Positions 24,034 to 36,275 are shown, counted from the stretch's first letter. The stretch is 64,000 nt of DNA from Carnegiea gigantea (GCA_029747015.1 JAKOGI010002985.1:1-64000); one strand, 5' to 3'. Notes: generated from the letters alone by a model not told the origin. Numbers and translations: made by a program.

Positions 24034-25950
24034 GGTAACGGTCAAGCTTAGGACCTAAAATAAGCGCTTCTTGGGAGGCAACCCAAGGTATTTATTGCTT
24101 ACAAAAAAAAAAGAAAAAAAGGAAAACAAAAAAAAGAGAAGAGAACGTGTCACTCCCCCCCCTTTTTTTTCCCTCTACCCCCTTCCCTTCCCCTTTTTCA
24201 GCGTCCTTTTCATTGAGGACAATGAAAGTTTCAAGCATGGGGGGGTGAGCTTATCGCTCTTAGGCATCGTTCGTGTTTGCATCATTTAGATAGGACTTCA
24301 TATAGTTGCACTAAGTTATTTCTACCCTTTTATTATCGGAGCATGTAGTTTAGAGCATATAGGGTTAGCGTTCGCATTCAAAAGGAGAAATAATCGAGTC
24401 GGACGTTCGTAAGCTTCCCAGGTACCATTTTTTTACCCTTCTCTTCATTATCCTTTATAACTTTATTGCTTTAGTAGCTAGTTTTATTACTATTGAAAAA
24501 AAATAAAAAATAAAAATATACGGTTTGCGAAAACCCCTCTTGTGATGAAACTGAAAGGGGTGATGATTGATCGATCATGTTTGATTGTGTATTGAGGTGT
24601 GACTTGTCTTGGTGTGAGTTTTTATGCAAACTAGGTTGTCTTTGTTAGCCATAGTCCCTTTGCCCTATGTTGCATGCTAATTACCCCTGAGATTCATATG
24701 GTTTGACCTGATTGAACTTGACAAATAGGACATACTCTAGAGTAAGTCACTTGACTGTGGTAGTTTTATCTGTGAGATTTTGAGCCTAATGACTATTCAT
24801 TACATATAGTCTCCATTTTCTTTCATGTGTGACTCCTCCATGATGCATCTCTAGAACTTGGTCTTGTTCTTCTTGAAACTGCATTTAGCAATTGCATGTG
24901 TCGACATGATTGAGGCGATCTTTGTTCATGTAGCCACATTAGCCAGAAAGCCACCCGTTGTTGCATGCTATCCCTTTGCTAGCCCTTTGAGCCTTTCCCC
25001 TGGTCGTTGTTGTTGCACCACATTTATTACACACTTGACCTGTGCATACTTCCTTCATCCTTGTCAAGGTCTAGTGGGGCGACACTTCCTCAATGTAGTT
25101 GGGCATGTTTGGGGCAATTGACCATCACTTCGGGTATAATATCAGTGGCTCATTTGGGGAAATCGCGAATTAGTTTTTGTTCCTCCAACGCTATCCATAT
25201 GCGTCCGTTTTTGCTTCTCAATGAAAAGAAAAAAAAAAGAAAAAAAAAAGAAGAGAAGAAAACAATGAGCAGTTGCAAATAAAATGGGTAGCATGGAAAC
25301 TTTTCGCAGTAAGCTTGTTTGGTCCCCTCTCAGAGGTTTTTGCGAGCTTTGCGACTCGATTCGCAAGTATGGTGTAAAGTTGTGTCCTTAATGTTGAATT
25401 GTGGAAGTGTTCTTGCTCCCTAGTCTTTGACCAATAGCTCCACTTTCCCAAATTATTCCACTTCTCACCCCTACCTTAGCCCCATTACATCCCTATTGCA
25501 AGTCCTCATGATTAACATATTGCATATTGCATTCTCCTGGTAGAGAGTAGAGAACATTACCAAGCATATGGAAGTTTGACTGATTGGTTGGAGTAATTGA
25601 GCGTACCCTTGTTACACATTTCAAACACATTGAGAGGAGTGCTCCACTTTGCCCTAAAAGTGAGGTCCTACCAGTCTTACTTGCTCGCCGTTTGTTGAGG
25701 GAAGTTATGTCCTACCATGCGTTTCAATATTGGGGTGTTTGGTATGTTTCATTTGGATAGAGTGGTTTATGGATGACATTGCATATGTTTTGTTGAAATT
25801 ACTTTTCACACCTTGACTTGGCTACCTTTGATGCATGATCCAGCATGATTTATTAACTTATCACCCTTTCCTTGAAGAGGGTGTGCTTAGAGGTCCACCG
25901 CCCCCCCGATCTTTCATAGCGTAGTCTCGCTTGGGGACAAGCAAGAGATA
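24034..25950 (+). other. Non-coding internal spacer of the young Athila-type element
   Basis: About 1.9 kb without a convincing gene, homologous to 8915-11211 read in reverse. It begins with the AAATAAGCGCTTCTTGGGAG block known from the non-coding part of Athila-type elements. A second purine tract (CAAGCATGGGGGGG, 24233-24246) resembles the true polypurine tract. A-rich runs are at 24102-24135 and 25222-25262. Confidence 0.75.
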
Positions 25951-25962
25951 AGCATGGGGGCG
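25951..25962 (+). promoter_or_regulatory. Polypurine tract
   Basis: AGCATGGGGGCG stands immediately before the TG of the 3' LTR. It would survive RNase H and prime plus-strand synthesis. Confidence 0.8.
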
Positions 25963-27278
25963 TGTTAAACCTCTATTTTGTCATATTTAGCCTCCTATTT
26001 GACCCTTCCTTTTAGTATTTTCACATTAAATGTTATCAAGGAATGGGTCAAAACTCGTCCCTTTTAGTGCTGATTTCACTCATATGATAATATTTCATAT
26101 TTGCAGGAGTTATTATTGAAAAGGATGAAAAGATATGCGAATACAGGCAGAAAAGGAGCAAAGAAGACGCGTCGCACAATAAACCGGGCGAAGAACAAGC
26201 GGGCAGCGACCGTGCCACATGGCACGGCCTGGCCGTGCTGTGTGGAACGATTGTTTTTATCAGGTTTTCGCGTTTTCGTCCGGCAGAAATTTGGCACGGG
26301 CCCCCCGTGCCGCATGGCATGACCGTGCCACTTTAGTTGTCGCTGTTTTGCCGTGTTTCGGCGTTGGGATTCGGGAGTTTTTATTCTACCTTTTCTTCTC
26401 TCTCGTTTGAGGCGATTTCTAGGGCTCTTAGGTTTTGCTTATTGTGGCTATTGAATTCAAGCTTTGGATCAAAATTTGTTTACGCTTTCGATTGAATATT
26501 GTTGCAGATTGTTCAGGGTACACTTTTCTACCCCTTTTCTTTCGTTTTAATTCAAGTTCTATATTCCTTGACATGTTATTGTTCTTGATTGAGATGTTGT
26601 TTAGAATCATGTTTAGCGGCTAAATTCCTTAATCTTGGATTGGGTGTAGCCCCTGTGATGTAAATTGGATTGTTAATTCTAGGTTTTTGTGAATTACGCC
26701 AGAGTATAATTGAATTCTCACTTAGCATGCCAGGTGTTCGATGAATTGCCTGAGAGGGTTTTATTCATGTTCTTAATTAGGGTTTAGGAGACTAACGAAA
26801 GTTAGGTCCTTTACTTAGAGTAGCTTTGTGAGCAATTGAATTACTTGACACGAAAGTAGTTGGGGGTGCAATTGGGAATTGAAATTACATGATCTTGTGG
26901 TTTTGTTATTCTAGTTTCACGAAAGTAGACAACTAGGTTAGCTTGATCAGTCTAATGACCTTCGAAAGTAGGCGTAGATGCTTTAAACCGGTAATAATTC
27001 CATTTCAATTATCTTATGGGCAGATTCACATGACCTAGTTTATTTTCTAATGAACGTCACAGTGCGGTGAACCCCAATCCAGGATTCTCTTCTCATTATT
27101 GTCTTAGACCAAATAGAGTTAGAATTAGTTAAACCAACTTCACTCGGCAACTGCCTAGCTTGAGTTAGTCCAATTAGTTCTAGTAGTTGAAACCAAGTTC
27201 CCTGTGGATTCGACCCGTACTTGCCGGTTGCTAGCTACAGCTACGCCGTGCACTTGCGGTTAAGTAAAACTGCTAACA
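25963..27278 (+). repeat. 3' LTR of the young Athila-type element
   Basis: 1316 bp, TGTTAAACC to TGCTAACA, followed by the ATAAA duplication. It lacks one 18-bp palindromic unit present in the 5' LTR. Confidence 0.95.
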
Positions 27279-27366
27279 ATAAATACGTTAACTATTACTT
27301 ATTACATGTAATTACTCTTGATAAAATACGTATACTTAAACAACTATTATTTAGTAAGCAACAAAT

Positions 27367-30190
27367 AGATGGAACCAAGTCGAGTGTAGATGTACCAAAG
27401 CCTTGATTCATATCGGTACCGTAGTGAGATCTTCATTAAACAATTTGATGAATTCATGGAGTTTGCTACTAAGTAAGAGTTGTATCAGAACATAGACAAG
27501 ATAAAGTGCCCATGTGTTAAACGTTGGAATGGGCTTAGTTGGATATGGGCACAGTGAAGCTCCCTTTGTACAAGCAAGGGTTTAGGCTCAATTATTATAA
27601 GTGGGTTTGTCATGGAGAAACATTTAACAAGGTATCACATCCTAATAGCTCATCCAATCTAGAGGTTAAAGCGAGCCTACAAGGGATGTGGTGTTGGACG
27701 CATATCCAACTAATGTGATTAAACTGGGGATGGGTAACGAGGAAAAGAAGCCTACTCCAAAGGCAAAAAAATTCATCAAGTTGGTCAAAGCATCTGAGAA
27801 ACCTTTATATAAGAGATCTGACATATCCCTTTTCAAGACTGTTGCAAGGTTAACAAACCTCAATTATGAGTTCAATCTTCCCCATGAAGCTATTGATGGA
27901 GTTTCCTTATTAATGAAGGCATGTGTCGAATGACAATGAAATGACGGCCAACTTCTACGAAACCAAAAGGTTGTTATATGAACTTGAACTTCTACCTCAT
28001 AGAATCCATGTATGCCCTAATGGGTGCATGTTGTTTTGAAAGAATGTTAGAGAATTGGAGAAATATACAGTATGTGGTGCAGAGAGGTGGTTTATGAGGA
28101 AGACTATGAGAGGTAAGAAGATAACGAAGAAATGTTAATCGATTTTCCAATTAGCCTAAGATTACAAAGACTATATGCGATAAAAAATGTAGTCGAGCAT
28201 ATGACATGGCATCAAGAATACCAACATACTGACAACTTCATGGAACATCCAAGTGATGGGGAGGCATGGAAGCACTTTGATAGTACGTTTCATGAGGTTC
28301 TTATCCAACCCTTAAAATGGAGGTTAGGATGATGTATAGATGGCTTTGGTCCATTTTCGTACTATGGCCAAAGTTATTTGTATTGGCCCAATCATTGTCA
28401 CACCTTACAATCTCCCGCCACAGATGTGTATGAACAGACAATTCATGTTCATGAGTCTTCTCATACCTAGCCTAAGAAACTCAAAAGGCAACTTTAATAT
28501 ATATATGCAACCCTTAATTAAGGAGCTAATGAAGCTGTGGGAAGAGGGAATTTCGACTTATGATGTAGTTTGAAAGCAGAGTTTCAATATGAAGGTCGTT
28601 GTCATTTAAACTATGAGTGACTTCCCTGTATATGGCATGTTGTCTGCTTGGATTACGGTTGGTAGATTGTCATGCCCTTATTGTATGGAGAAAACTAAAT
28701 CCTTCCGGCTTAAACATGGGAAGAAACATTCTTGGTTCGATTATCATCAAAAATTCCTATGTATGAATCATCCATTTTGTAGAAATAAGAGTGCTTTTTT
28801 CAAGAATAGGGAGGAAAATTCTCCGCCTCCATGCAGGCTTACTGGAGATGAAATATGGAAGCATGTACGATCCTTGCCAAAGGCTTTTGATCATCAGGGT
28901 AAAGTTCCCGGCTATAGGGAATCTCATAATTGGTCAAGAAGAAGCATATTTTGGGATCTTCCATATTGCAGCAAGTTATTGATTCGCCACAACCTAGATA
29001 TGATTCATATTGAGAAGAATGTATTTGAACAAGTGATAAACACAATAATGAATGTCAAAGGTAAATCAAAAGATGACATCAATTCAAAGAAGGACCTAGC
29101 TATGCACTGCAAGCAGAGAAAGCTTAATATGCAAATTTCTAACATTGCTAATGGAGGACACATGGGAGGTAATGCCTGTAGCTCCATATATTTTAAGTAA
29201 AGAGCAAAGGAAAGTATTATGTTAGTGGATTTGCGAGTTGAAATTCTTAGATGGATATGCATCCAACTTGAATAGGTGTGCTGACTGGACCAATTGGTGG
29301 TCGCACAACTTAAAAAACCATGATTTTTACGTTTTCATGGAATGACTATTAGCAACTACAACTAGAGAACTATTGTTGAGAAATGTCTAGAAAGTGTTGA
29401 TTGAGCTTAGTCAATTTCTTTGGGATACGTGTTTGAAAAAGGTACATATGAATGATGTGGTTAGGTTGCAGAACAATGTTACAAAAATATTATGTAAAGT
29501 TGAAAGAATATTCTCACCTTCATTCTTTAATGTGATGGAACATCTTATTGTCCATCTTCCTTATGACCTTAAACTTGGTGGGCCTATGCAGTTTAGGTGG
29601 ATGTATTTTGGTGAAAGGTAATACTTGTCCTATTAATGTCATGCTTAATCTGCAATTAACCATACCCCTCAAATGTCTAGATTATTCTTGCACATATTTA
29701 GGCGTATGGGTGACCAGAAGGGAAAAGTTGGGAAACAAAGCTCATGTAGAAAGCTTCATTTGTGATGCACACCTCATGGAGGAAATCTCAGACTTTTGTG
29801 CCAGCTACTTTGATGAAAGTTTAACACAAAGACAAAAGATTGGGGACAAAATGTTACCACAAGTAGTCATAGTGAATCCAACCCAAACATCCTAGACTTA
29901 ATCTCTCACAATGTTGGACACGCACCAAGTCAAGACAACATTCGTTGTCTTAATGAATGGGAATTTATCCAAGCTCATGCATATGTCTTGTTAAATTGTG
30001 AGATATTGAAGCCTTTTGAATGGTATGATCAATTTTGGTAAGTGTTACTCATTGTGCACTTGAACGGTCAATAATATGTATTTTTAATATCTTAAAATAG
30101 GATTTCTAAAAAAGAGATGGTAAAATTGAATCCTAGAGTGCGGATCCAAGATGTTTGGGCAAAGTTTGAAGATCAGTTTCCTATGTGGTT
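27367..30190 (+). pseudogene. TNP2-like CACTA transposase
   Basis: Frames in order match the plant CACTA transposase. The Transpos_assoc domain (27367-27660) has DKIKCPC and WVCHGE-like segments in shifting frames. The Transposase_21 domain (28340-29200) contains VIVTPYNLPPQMCM, then SDFPVYGMLSAW and CPYCMEKTKSFRLKHGKKHSW. The DUF4218-like domain (29394-29820) contains VHLPYDLKLGGPMQFRWMY. A C-terminal stretch with QAHAYVLLNCE (about 29970) follows. The protein would bind the element ends and cut the DNA. At least eight frameshifts or stops make it non-functional. The longest clean stretch, 28613-29200, holds 195 codons. Confidence 0.85.
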
Positions 30191-30360
30191 TAAAGACTAT
30201 GTAAGCATCTAAATTCTTCTCTATTTGTAATGAAAAATAAAATTCATCATTGATTTCATCAGTGATGGTGTGCTCAGAGACAAAAAATTTTATCATCTCT
30301 ATTTCGTCGCTAAATGTTTGTACAACAAAAAAATAATAGTTAGTGATGAATTTCTTTCAT

Positions 30361-30386
30361 TGCTAACTACGTGCCTTTTTGTAGTG
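30361..30386 (+). repeat. Right terminal inverted repeat of the CACTA element
   Basis: TGCCTTTTTGTAGTG ends the element, reading CACTACAAAAAGGCA on the other strand. The trinucleotide after it is TCT, the expected size of a CACTA target duplication, but it cannot be checked because the left end is missing. Confidence 0.7.
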
Positions 30387-31620
30387 TCTCCCTAGTCACT
30401 GACCGCTCTAAGGTGTGTTTTCTCCTTCAGTCCAGAGGACCCTCACCCTTCCTGTGGCATTCCCCCCGAGGACAGGAGGTATACTGCTGCTCCTCAAACC
30501 AAGCCAATCATCGAGAATGCGTGGCATACGGAGTCAACGCTGACCTTAGGAGTCCTAAGTTTTCAATAGCCCTCCACAAGGTTCACCTTACCTGCATGAT
30601 TTGTCTGGTATCAATCCTGCGAATATAGTCGATACAATCCATGCACAGTTGTTTACTGGCCTAAGGGTTTTACGGGGTGTGGTGGTTCCAGCATCCTGTC
30701 TAGGATGCCCTTGGCGGTCCAGGGGCTCATGTCCCTAGGTTTGTCCCTAATGGAGCAAAGGGGAATGGATGCATGGAACTAGTTCCTTCCCTGGTCTTTC
30801 TCGCTTGTTTCGTGGCCTAGTGTAGAAGCGTGTTGGTCATGGTAATCATGAAATTCTTAAAGGCATCAGCCATAACATATATCTCCCACTCTAGTGGCCT
30901 TTGCCCAACCAAGCGGGGCATTGCTCAGGAGCTATCCTAGGTGTCTTGGACGTCATGGACCCTAGGAGGTGCACCTTCTGGCCCTTGGGCAGATCGATCA
31001 TAGGGTTTTTGTCTTGTATGGATCTGGCCTGGGTGGTGTCACTCACAACCATCGTTCACCACCTTCCCCACAGACGGCGTCAATACGTTTTGATGCAGAA
31101 TTTTTAACTTGATGAGATGGAAAAGAGTAGGTTTATAAGATGGCGGGTGATCCAGACTATCTTTCTTCTTTGCACCTTCTCTATAGAGAAGACAAAACCC
31201 ATATTGTGTATTCAAGAAATGTCCCTTCGATGCTCAAGTCAATTTCCTAGAAGGAAAAGGAAAAAGGCAGTTGAGAGAAGAAGGAATAAAAAATCATTCC
31301 TTTCGAGAAAGATTAGATCTTTTAACTCAAAAGGGAAACCTCTAATGATCTGTGATGCCAAAGCCTAGATTTGCATTAAAAATTGATTACTTCTTTTAGG
31401 CTAGGGAGGTAGATATTCATAGGGAACTGTAGCCAGGAGTAAGATGGTAATTTTATAGGGCCTTCATCCCCTTGGGCTTGTACTGGAGACTAGGTTATAC
31501 CCCCTTCGTAGCCCATAGAGACCTAGGCCTCTTGCCTCCCAGCTACTTGCTTAAGCAGGTCTGCTTGCTGACATAGTTAAGGGGACGTCAATGGGGATTT
31601 GTCCAAATCAAAAACAAAAA
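30387..31620. other. GC-richer segment of unknown origin
   Basis: This segment is clearly richer in G and C than its neighbours and is not part of the CACTA element by any motif I can see. It holds several 60-85 codon frames on the plus strand (30371-30628, 30901-31107, 31117-31368). The last one ends in an Arg/Lys/Ser-rich tail (RRKRKKAVERRRNKKS). None matches a family I know. Possible sources are organellar DNA, another transposon, or a decayed host exon; composition alone cannot decide. Confidence 0.4.
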
Positions 31621-32499
31621 TGCATTCCGTCAAACGATTAACTTGGGAGACAAAAATATGATATGCTTTATATTTTGAGAGAGTACTAACTTGTAATGCC
31701 GCTATACTTTAAATGTTTTCCACAATGTCACTTCCTGTTTTAGACAGTGATAATTCCACTTCTCAATCGTATACATCCACAACAATTTCACTTATTTGAT
31801 CCAAGTCCTTGTCAAGATATGGAGCAAGCGCTCTTGAATCCATTAGTCACGCACAAGTTAATTTTTTTCCCCTTCTTTTAGATTCGCTCAATTATACTTC
31901 CAATTTCAAGGCTACCAACATCACAAAAAGACTCCTCGATATTTTGCACTGAGCGGCCATTACATCCAAATAATCTTGTCCCCCATATTTTTTAGGTTTT
32001 ACTTGAAGAAAATAAAGTAATTTACTCTATACTACATGACCCCTCAAAGCTGCTTCATCGACCTTTCTCTATTCTTATTTTCTAAATATCTTTTAAAAAT
32101 TCATGAGAGTATTTAATTTCATATGACAATCTATTTCTTTTAGCCCAATTGCTCCTTTTTTATTAATTTATGTTCAATTCTTGCTAAAGCATCTCTTATA
32201 TTTTATGGTAAAATAATACATGTATATTTAGATTTTATTTTGATTTTATCGGTCCCTACAGAAATATTAATGTAACATGTTGACAAGCCATTCAAGGGGA
32301 TATGGGTCGTTTTGTTTGGTCAAAAACTTGACATTTGTGAGGAACTTATTCAAAATGTGAAATATAATCATGTAGAAAAGCATTATCATTTGCCATCAAA
32401 GGTTCAAAGAAAGATAAATGTGTTCTTCATTGTTACAGCGTATTATAGAATTGGTATGTTATCAAAATAGATGAAAATTTCCAACAAAGAGATTACAAC
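31621..32499. other. AT-rich spacer
   Basis: No gene, element end or repeat is recognisable here. Confidence 0.5.
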
Positions 32500-33115
32500 A
32501 ACAATAACAATTCATAGTGTGGGTCCTGTTTGTGTGGGGTCTATGGGGATTTAGATGTAACAATCTCAACTTTGTAGGTATCATTACCCACAAATAGGCT
32601 AATTCCAATAGACCCATGAAAAATATTTAAGAAAATATTTGGAGTTAAAAATCTTTAAAATAAAAATGGGAGCTAAGCATGCATCAAATAAATGAGCTTT
32701 AGCAGATACAACTATTGGAAATGCATAATAACCACTACAACCAAAAGGAAATTGACTAGAACATAAAAGTGAAGAAACGAACAATAAGTGATGTACAGAA
32801 CCACTCCTAGCTGTACAAGCTCCCCAAGATATAGGGAAGGGTTAATGCTAAACTACCTAAAGTCATCTACCTTAATTCTATACCTCTATAGCTTCCTATC
32901 CTGAGTCATGTTCTCCATTAATCGTACAATCCTCCAGTTGTATAGAATCATTTCGTACCAACTCTTTCTAGGTTTATTCAACCCCTTTTGCCATCCGGAG
33001 GAATTATCATTTCACAACTCCTCACTGGTGCATACATACTCCTCCTCCTTATATGATCAAACCATCTAAGTCTAACATCTCTCATCTTATCCTCTATATA
33101 TGTGACTCCAAGGAA
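32500..33115 (-). mobile_element. 5'-truncated RTE-type LINE fragment
   Basis: The segment is homologous to the 3' end of the full LINE at 36909-37560, on the same strand. Shared landmarks are GTGGGTCC...GTGGGGTCT, the CTGATTCCAA/CTAATTCCAA block, CTATAGCTTCCTATCCTGAG and CATCTCTCATCTTATC. It holds the 3' UTR and the last about 100 codons of the RT ORF, with frameshifts. A short AAC-rich tract (about 32498-32510) corresponds to the 3' tail. 5' truncation is the usual outcome of aborted target-primed reverse transcription. Confidence 0.75.
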
Positions 33116-34140
33116 AAATTAACTTATGGCTCGAGGAAAGGGTTTGAATAAATGAATTTGGGTTCTACAACTAAAATCAAACTTGTGACTCAAGGAAAGA
33201 TTTTAAAAAGTAAACATTTGAAAATATTAAGAAGAAGGAATTGGAATTGGAGGAAATCAAATTAAAGCATTCCATTCCCTCCACTCCTTCCCACTCTTTT
33301 TCATTCATTTCCACTCCTTAAAGATAATTACTATGTCTTTCCACCTTCTTGCATTCTATCCCACTCCTTCGCACTCATTCTTATTCCATCTCACTTCTTT
33401 TTGCACCTTGATATCAATAATTCCATCTATCTTGTACTCCATTCCACTCAATTCTATTCATTCCCACTCTTACAATAAAAAACAAATTCTTTCCACTTCG
33501 TTCCATTTCTTCTCATTCCACATGTGCACGTTAATAGGAAAAGAACATACCCTTTATGGGTTTTGGTCCACTTTAGGAGGGATATTTTTGTCAACAGAAA
33601 AACATGGCTGTGGATCTGTGTAACCTAGCCGTGCATTCATCAGCTCCCCTTTTTAGCCTACTTGCCAATTGCAATTGTGTTCCAATTTCTTGGCCTAAAT
33701 GCCGCTCAACTGTCCAGTAACCCATTATGGTCGGTTCCTTTATGATTTTTCTTTTTTTTTGTGGGCATTTGTTGATGGTCGAGTAAGACACATTGGATAA
33801 AAACGAAAAGTAAAAATGTCCCCATTTATTACATCTCACATATTTCTCTATCTTAGTAGAACGTTCCATCCCTCCTTGCTCAAAACCTTCGGACATTTTC
33901 TGCCAGAGTTCCACTTTTGGAACTCTGGCCTGCCACATCAACAAAAGTTTTAGATTTTTGGAACTTGCATTCCATTACTTCTCCAACCCATAGAACTCCA
34001 ATTTGAGTAACTCAATAAAAACAATTTACCATGGACTCACTTCATGACACACAATCTATTTTTTAATTATATAAAAATTATTTACTACCTCAAAAAAAGA
34101 AAAAACAAAAAAAATAATTAAAAAAAAACAAAGAACAGCT
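33116..34140. other. Spacer with pyrimidine-rich tract
   Basis: No gene is recognised. The stretch 33260-33520 is rich in CATTCC and CACTCC motifs, possibly an eroded satellite or element end. A-rich runs lie at 34090-34135. Confidence 0.45.
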
Positions 34141-34207
34141 CGCGGGGAGGCCTGGCTAATTGAGGAGCCATGCATGGCCCTACCCGCATGTCACGGATTG
34201 GCGCCTT

Positions 34208-34223
34208 CACGTGTTACACGTGG
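34208..34223. promoter_or_regulatory. Paired G-box motifs (CACGTG)
   Basis: CACGTGTTACACGTGG contains two CACGTG cores separated by three bases, in a locally GC-rich patch. Plant bZIP and bHLH factors bind such motifs, and the second core with its trailing G resembles an ABRE. No gene starts within the following kilobase that I can support, so function is unproven. Confidence 0.35.
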
Positions 34224-36125
34224 ACCCCACACCCTGACACGCGAGGTATGGGGTTGAAATGGCCTTAGGCACATACAGCTAACCTCCCAAAAATAAAGTG
34301 ACAAATCATTTCGTTTTTTTACAATCACTACGAACCAAAAAAAGCGTTTAGCGTTTAATTTTAAAGCGAGTTGAAGAATAGACTCCATTAGAGTCGGTAT
34401 TAGTGTTCGATTTATAAACCAGTTGTCATAACATCGAGTTTGATAATTCAATGCTGCTAACATCTATTTTCCATAGATGGAAAGCGAATTATATCTCTGT
34501 CGGCATTCAATCTCATATGATGCAAACTTGAGATGCTTTTGGTGTTTGATTTGTTTTGAACGTTAGTACCTGGCCCAAGTTATTTTTAAAAAACTCATAA
34601 AAAATATTGCTCCTATGAAAATATCGTGGTCAGATTCTCAGCCACACCTCCAAAATTCAAAACTCTTTCATCTCACTTTAACACTTTCTCTCTCTACCAG
34701 ACTACCACTCGCCAAAAATGTGAATAGATCGCCCTTTATTCTCTATCCCTAACACATGCACACACTCTTCTCTCAAACCCTCTACTCATTCCTTACTTCG
34801 AGGTATGAAATGTACTTAGGTTCGTTTTGATCTGAGGTTTGAAATCATTTGACTTGAATATTTAGCAAATCTGATCATGCAATTGCAAGTGATTGAGTGA
34901 TTCTCATCCCTAAGGCTGGTAATTGCTGCATAATTACAAACGTAGCAAACAATCTGAGTCTCCCTTACATTGTTAGAACTAATAGACAATTCCTACAAGT
35001 ATTCTCGTGCTAACAATCTATTATCAACATCTGATTGTGTGAAGAGTAGTGTTGATACTCATGACAATAATCTATTATCTCCAATTTTCTATGTTTTGTG
35101 GCAACTTCTAAGGGTTATTTTATTTGATGGATGCAAATTTACTATAGTTTGAACTCATCAACCATTCTTAGTTTGCAATATAATCCTTTCACCATGCACT
35201 ATTTACAACAAAGAAGACTTGCTTGGTGACTTAAGCTTGCTGCCAGTGTTCCTCTACATTCTAAAGAACTCATGACGTTTCGCTCTATCCTCTGGCCTCT
35301 AATTAGTTGAAGTCTCATGGATTTGTGTGTCTGTGTGTGTGTGTTCTTTTTTTGGGGGGGTTGGGGGGGCAGGACTTAAACTAACGAGTTGAGAAATTAA
35401 GTATGCACTGTTTATAAATTGAATTTATTCCTGAGAAAACCATAATGAAGTAATTAAACTGAACATGTGCATAAGCAAACCAAAAAGTAGTTGAACTATT
35501 GTTATGCATCAACAAACCAGAATGAAAAACTTGAACAGGAAATACTTCATGAAGATTAGAATAGAAGACCATGCTCTCCAAAATTTGAATTCTTCGAATT
35601 CTCGTGTATGTTCTTACGGAATTCCAAGTTCTTTTCAATTTTATATTTTATTAGATAATCAATTGAATTTGTGTATCAGCACTCCAAAGCTTCTATTATT
35701 GTGTCAGGGTACCATTATCTTAAAGTGAATTTCATATGTTCGATAATCAACCAATTTTGCAACTCATCAAGTAAAATTTTAGGACGCGTAATAGAATGAC
35801 GCTATTAAGGGCAAATTGTCAACCAAAAGTTCGAGAATAAACTACACAGAGGTACCCCCAATTTAGTGTAAACTATTTTAAGAACTATCATTTTCTAAAA
35901 ACAATTATAAGGTACCTTGTCTTTTGAGAAACTAACAAAAAGGACCATCAAATCTTTATTTGAGCTATTTTCTAGACCCAGATACTGTTCTAGTTTGCAA
36001 AGCACATGCAAAAACTTTTTATATTTGTAAATCTACCCTCAATCCTTAAAAACTTACTTTCAAAACGTTTAAATTTGAATTTGTGATATTTTTCCCACTA
36101 GTATAACTTGAGGCCCTCTTCCAAC
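34224..36125. other. Spacer before the integrated pararetrovirus
   Basis: No gene is recognised. There is a (TG)n tract followed by T and G runs at about 35328-35371. The last 100 bases before 36126 may include viral leader sequence, which I cannot separate from plant DNA. Confidence 0.45.
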
Positions 36126-36137
36126 TGGTATCAGAGC
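36126..36137 (+). promoter_or_regulatory. Primer-binding site, initiator tRNA-Met type
   Basis: TGGTATCAGAGC matches the 3' end complement of initiator tRNA-Met, the standard minus-strand primer site of caulimovirids, which by convention marks position 1 of their genomes. It lies at the left end of the recognisable viral sequence. Confidence 0.75.
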
Positions 36138-36275
36138 GACGTGCATAAAAATAATTAAGATTATTAAGATAATTAATGACTAATTAAGCTAATTAATTGT
36201 GATTAATACTTGAATAATCACCTGCTTGTCCTAGTCCTAATTATTCACATATTGTTCACTCACTAGAAGGTAATA

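Larger units (their letters stand above)
20047..27278 (+). mobile_element. Athila-type Ty3/Gypsy element, gag-protease only, young copy
   Basis: A structurally complete 7232-bp LTR retrotransposon: target duplication ATAAA at 20042-20046 and 27279-27283, LTRs starting TGTTAAACC and ending TGCTAACA, a tRNA-Asp primer-binding site, gag-protease, a non-coding spacer and a polypurine tract. No RT, RNase H or integrase is present, so transposition would need enzymes from another element. By hand count the LTRs differ by about 24 substitutions, one 18-bp indel and one 1-bp indel over about 1316 aligned bases (near 1.8%). At a commonly used plant LTR rate of 1.3e-8 per site per year, this suggests an insertion well under one million years ago. 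It matches the TR-GAG concept, plus a protease. Confidence 0.92.
27284..30386 (+). mobile_element. CACTA (En/Spm) DNA transposon, 3' part
   Basis: A TNP2-type transposase remnant (27367-30190) is followed by subterminal sequence and a terminus ending GTAGTG at 30386, the complement of CACTAC. The subterminal region holds repeated TAGTGATGAA, TCGTCGCTAA and TCATTGCTAA motifs (30240-30370), as typical for CACTA elements. The left terminus was not found. The plus-strand Athila element sits in its 5' region, and more of it may lie beyond the older Athila element. Confidence 0.8.

Noticed and set aside
24233..24246. CAAGCATGGGGGGG as the functional polypurine tract
   Set aside because: It is 1.7 kb before the 3' LTR. 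The tract at 25951-25962 adjoins the LTR directly. The upstream one may be a relic or secondary priming site.
34680..35300. Possible 5' UTR and first exon of a host gene (pyrimidine-rich leader then GAGGTATG)
   Set aside because: No frame longer than about 60 codons follows and no domain or convincing splice pattern could be supported.
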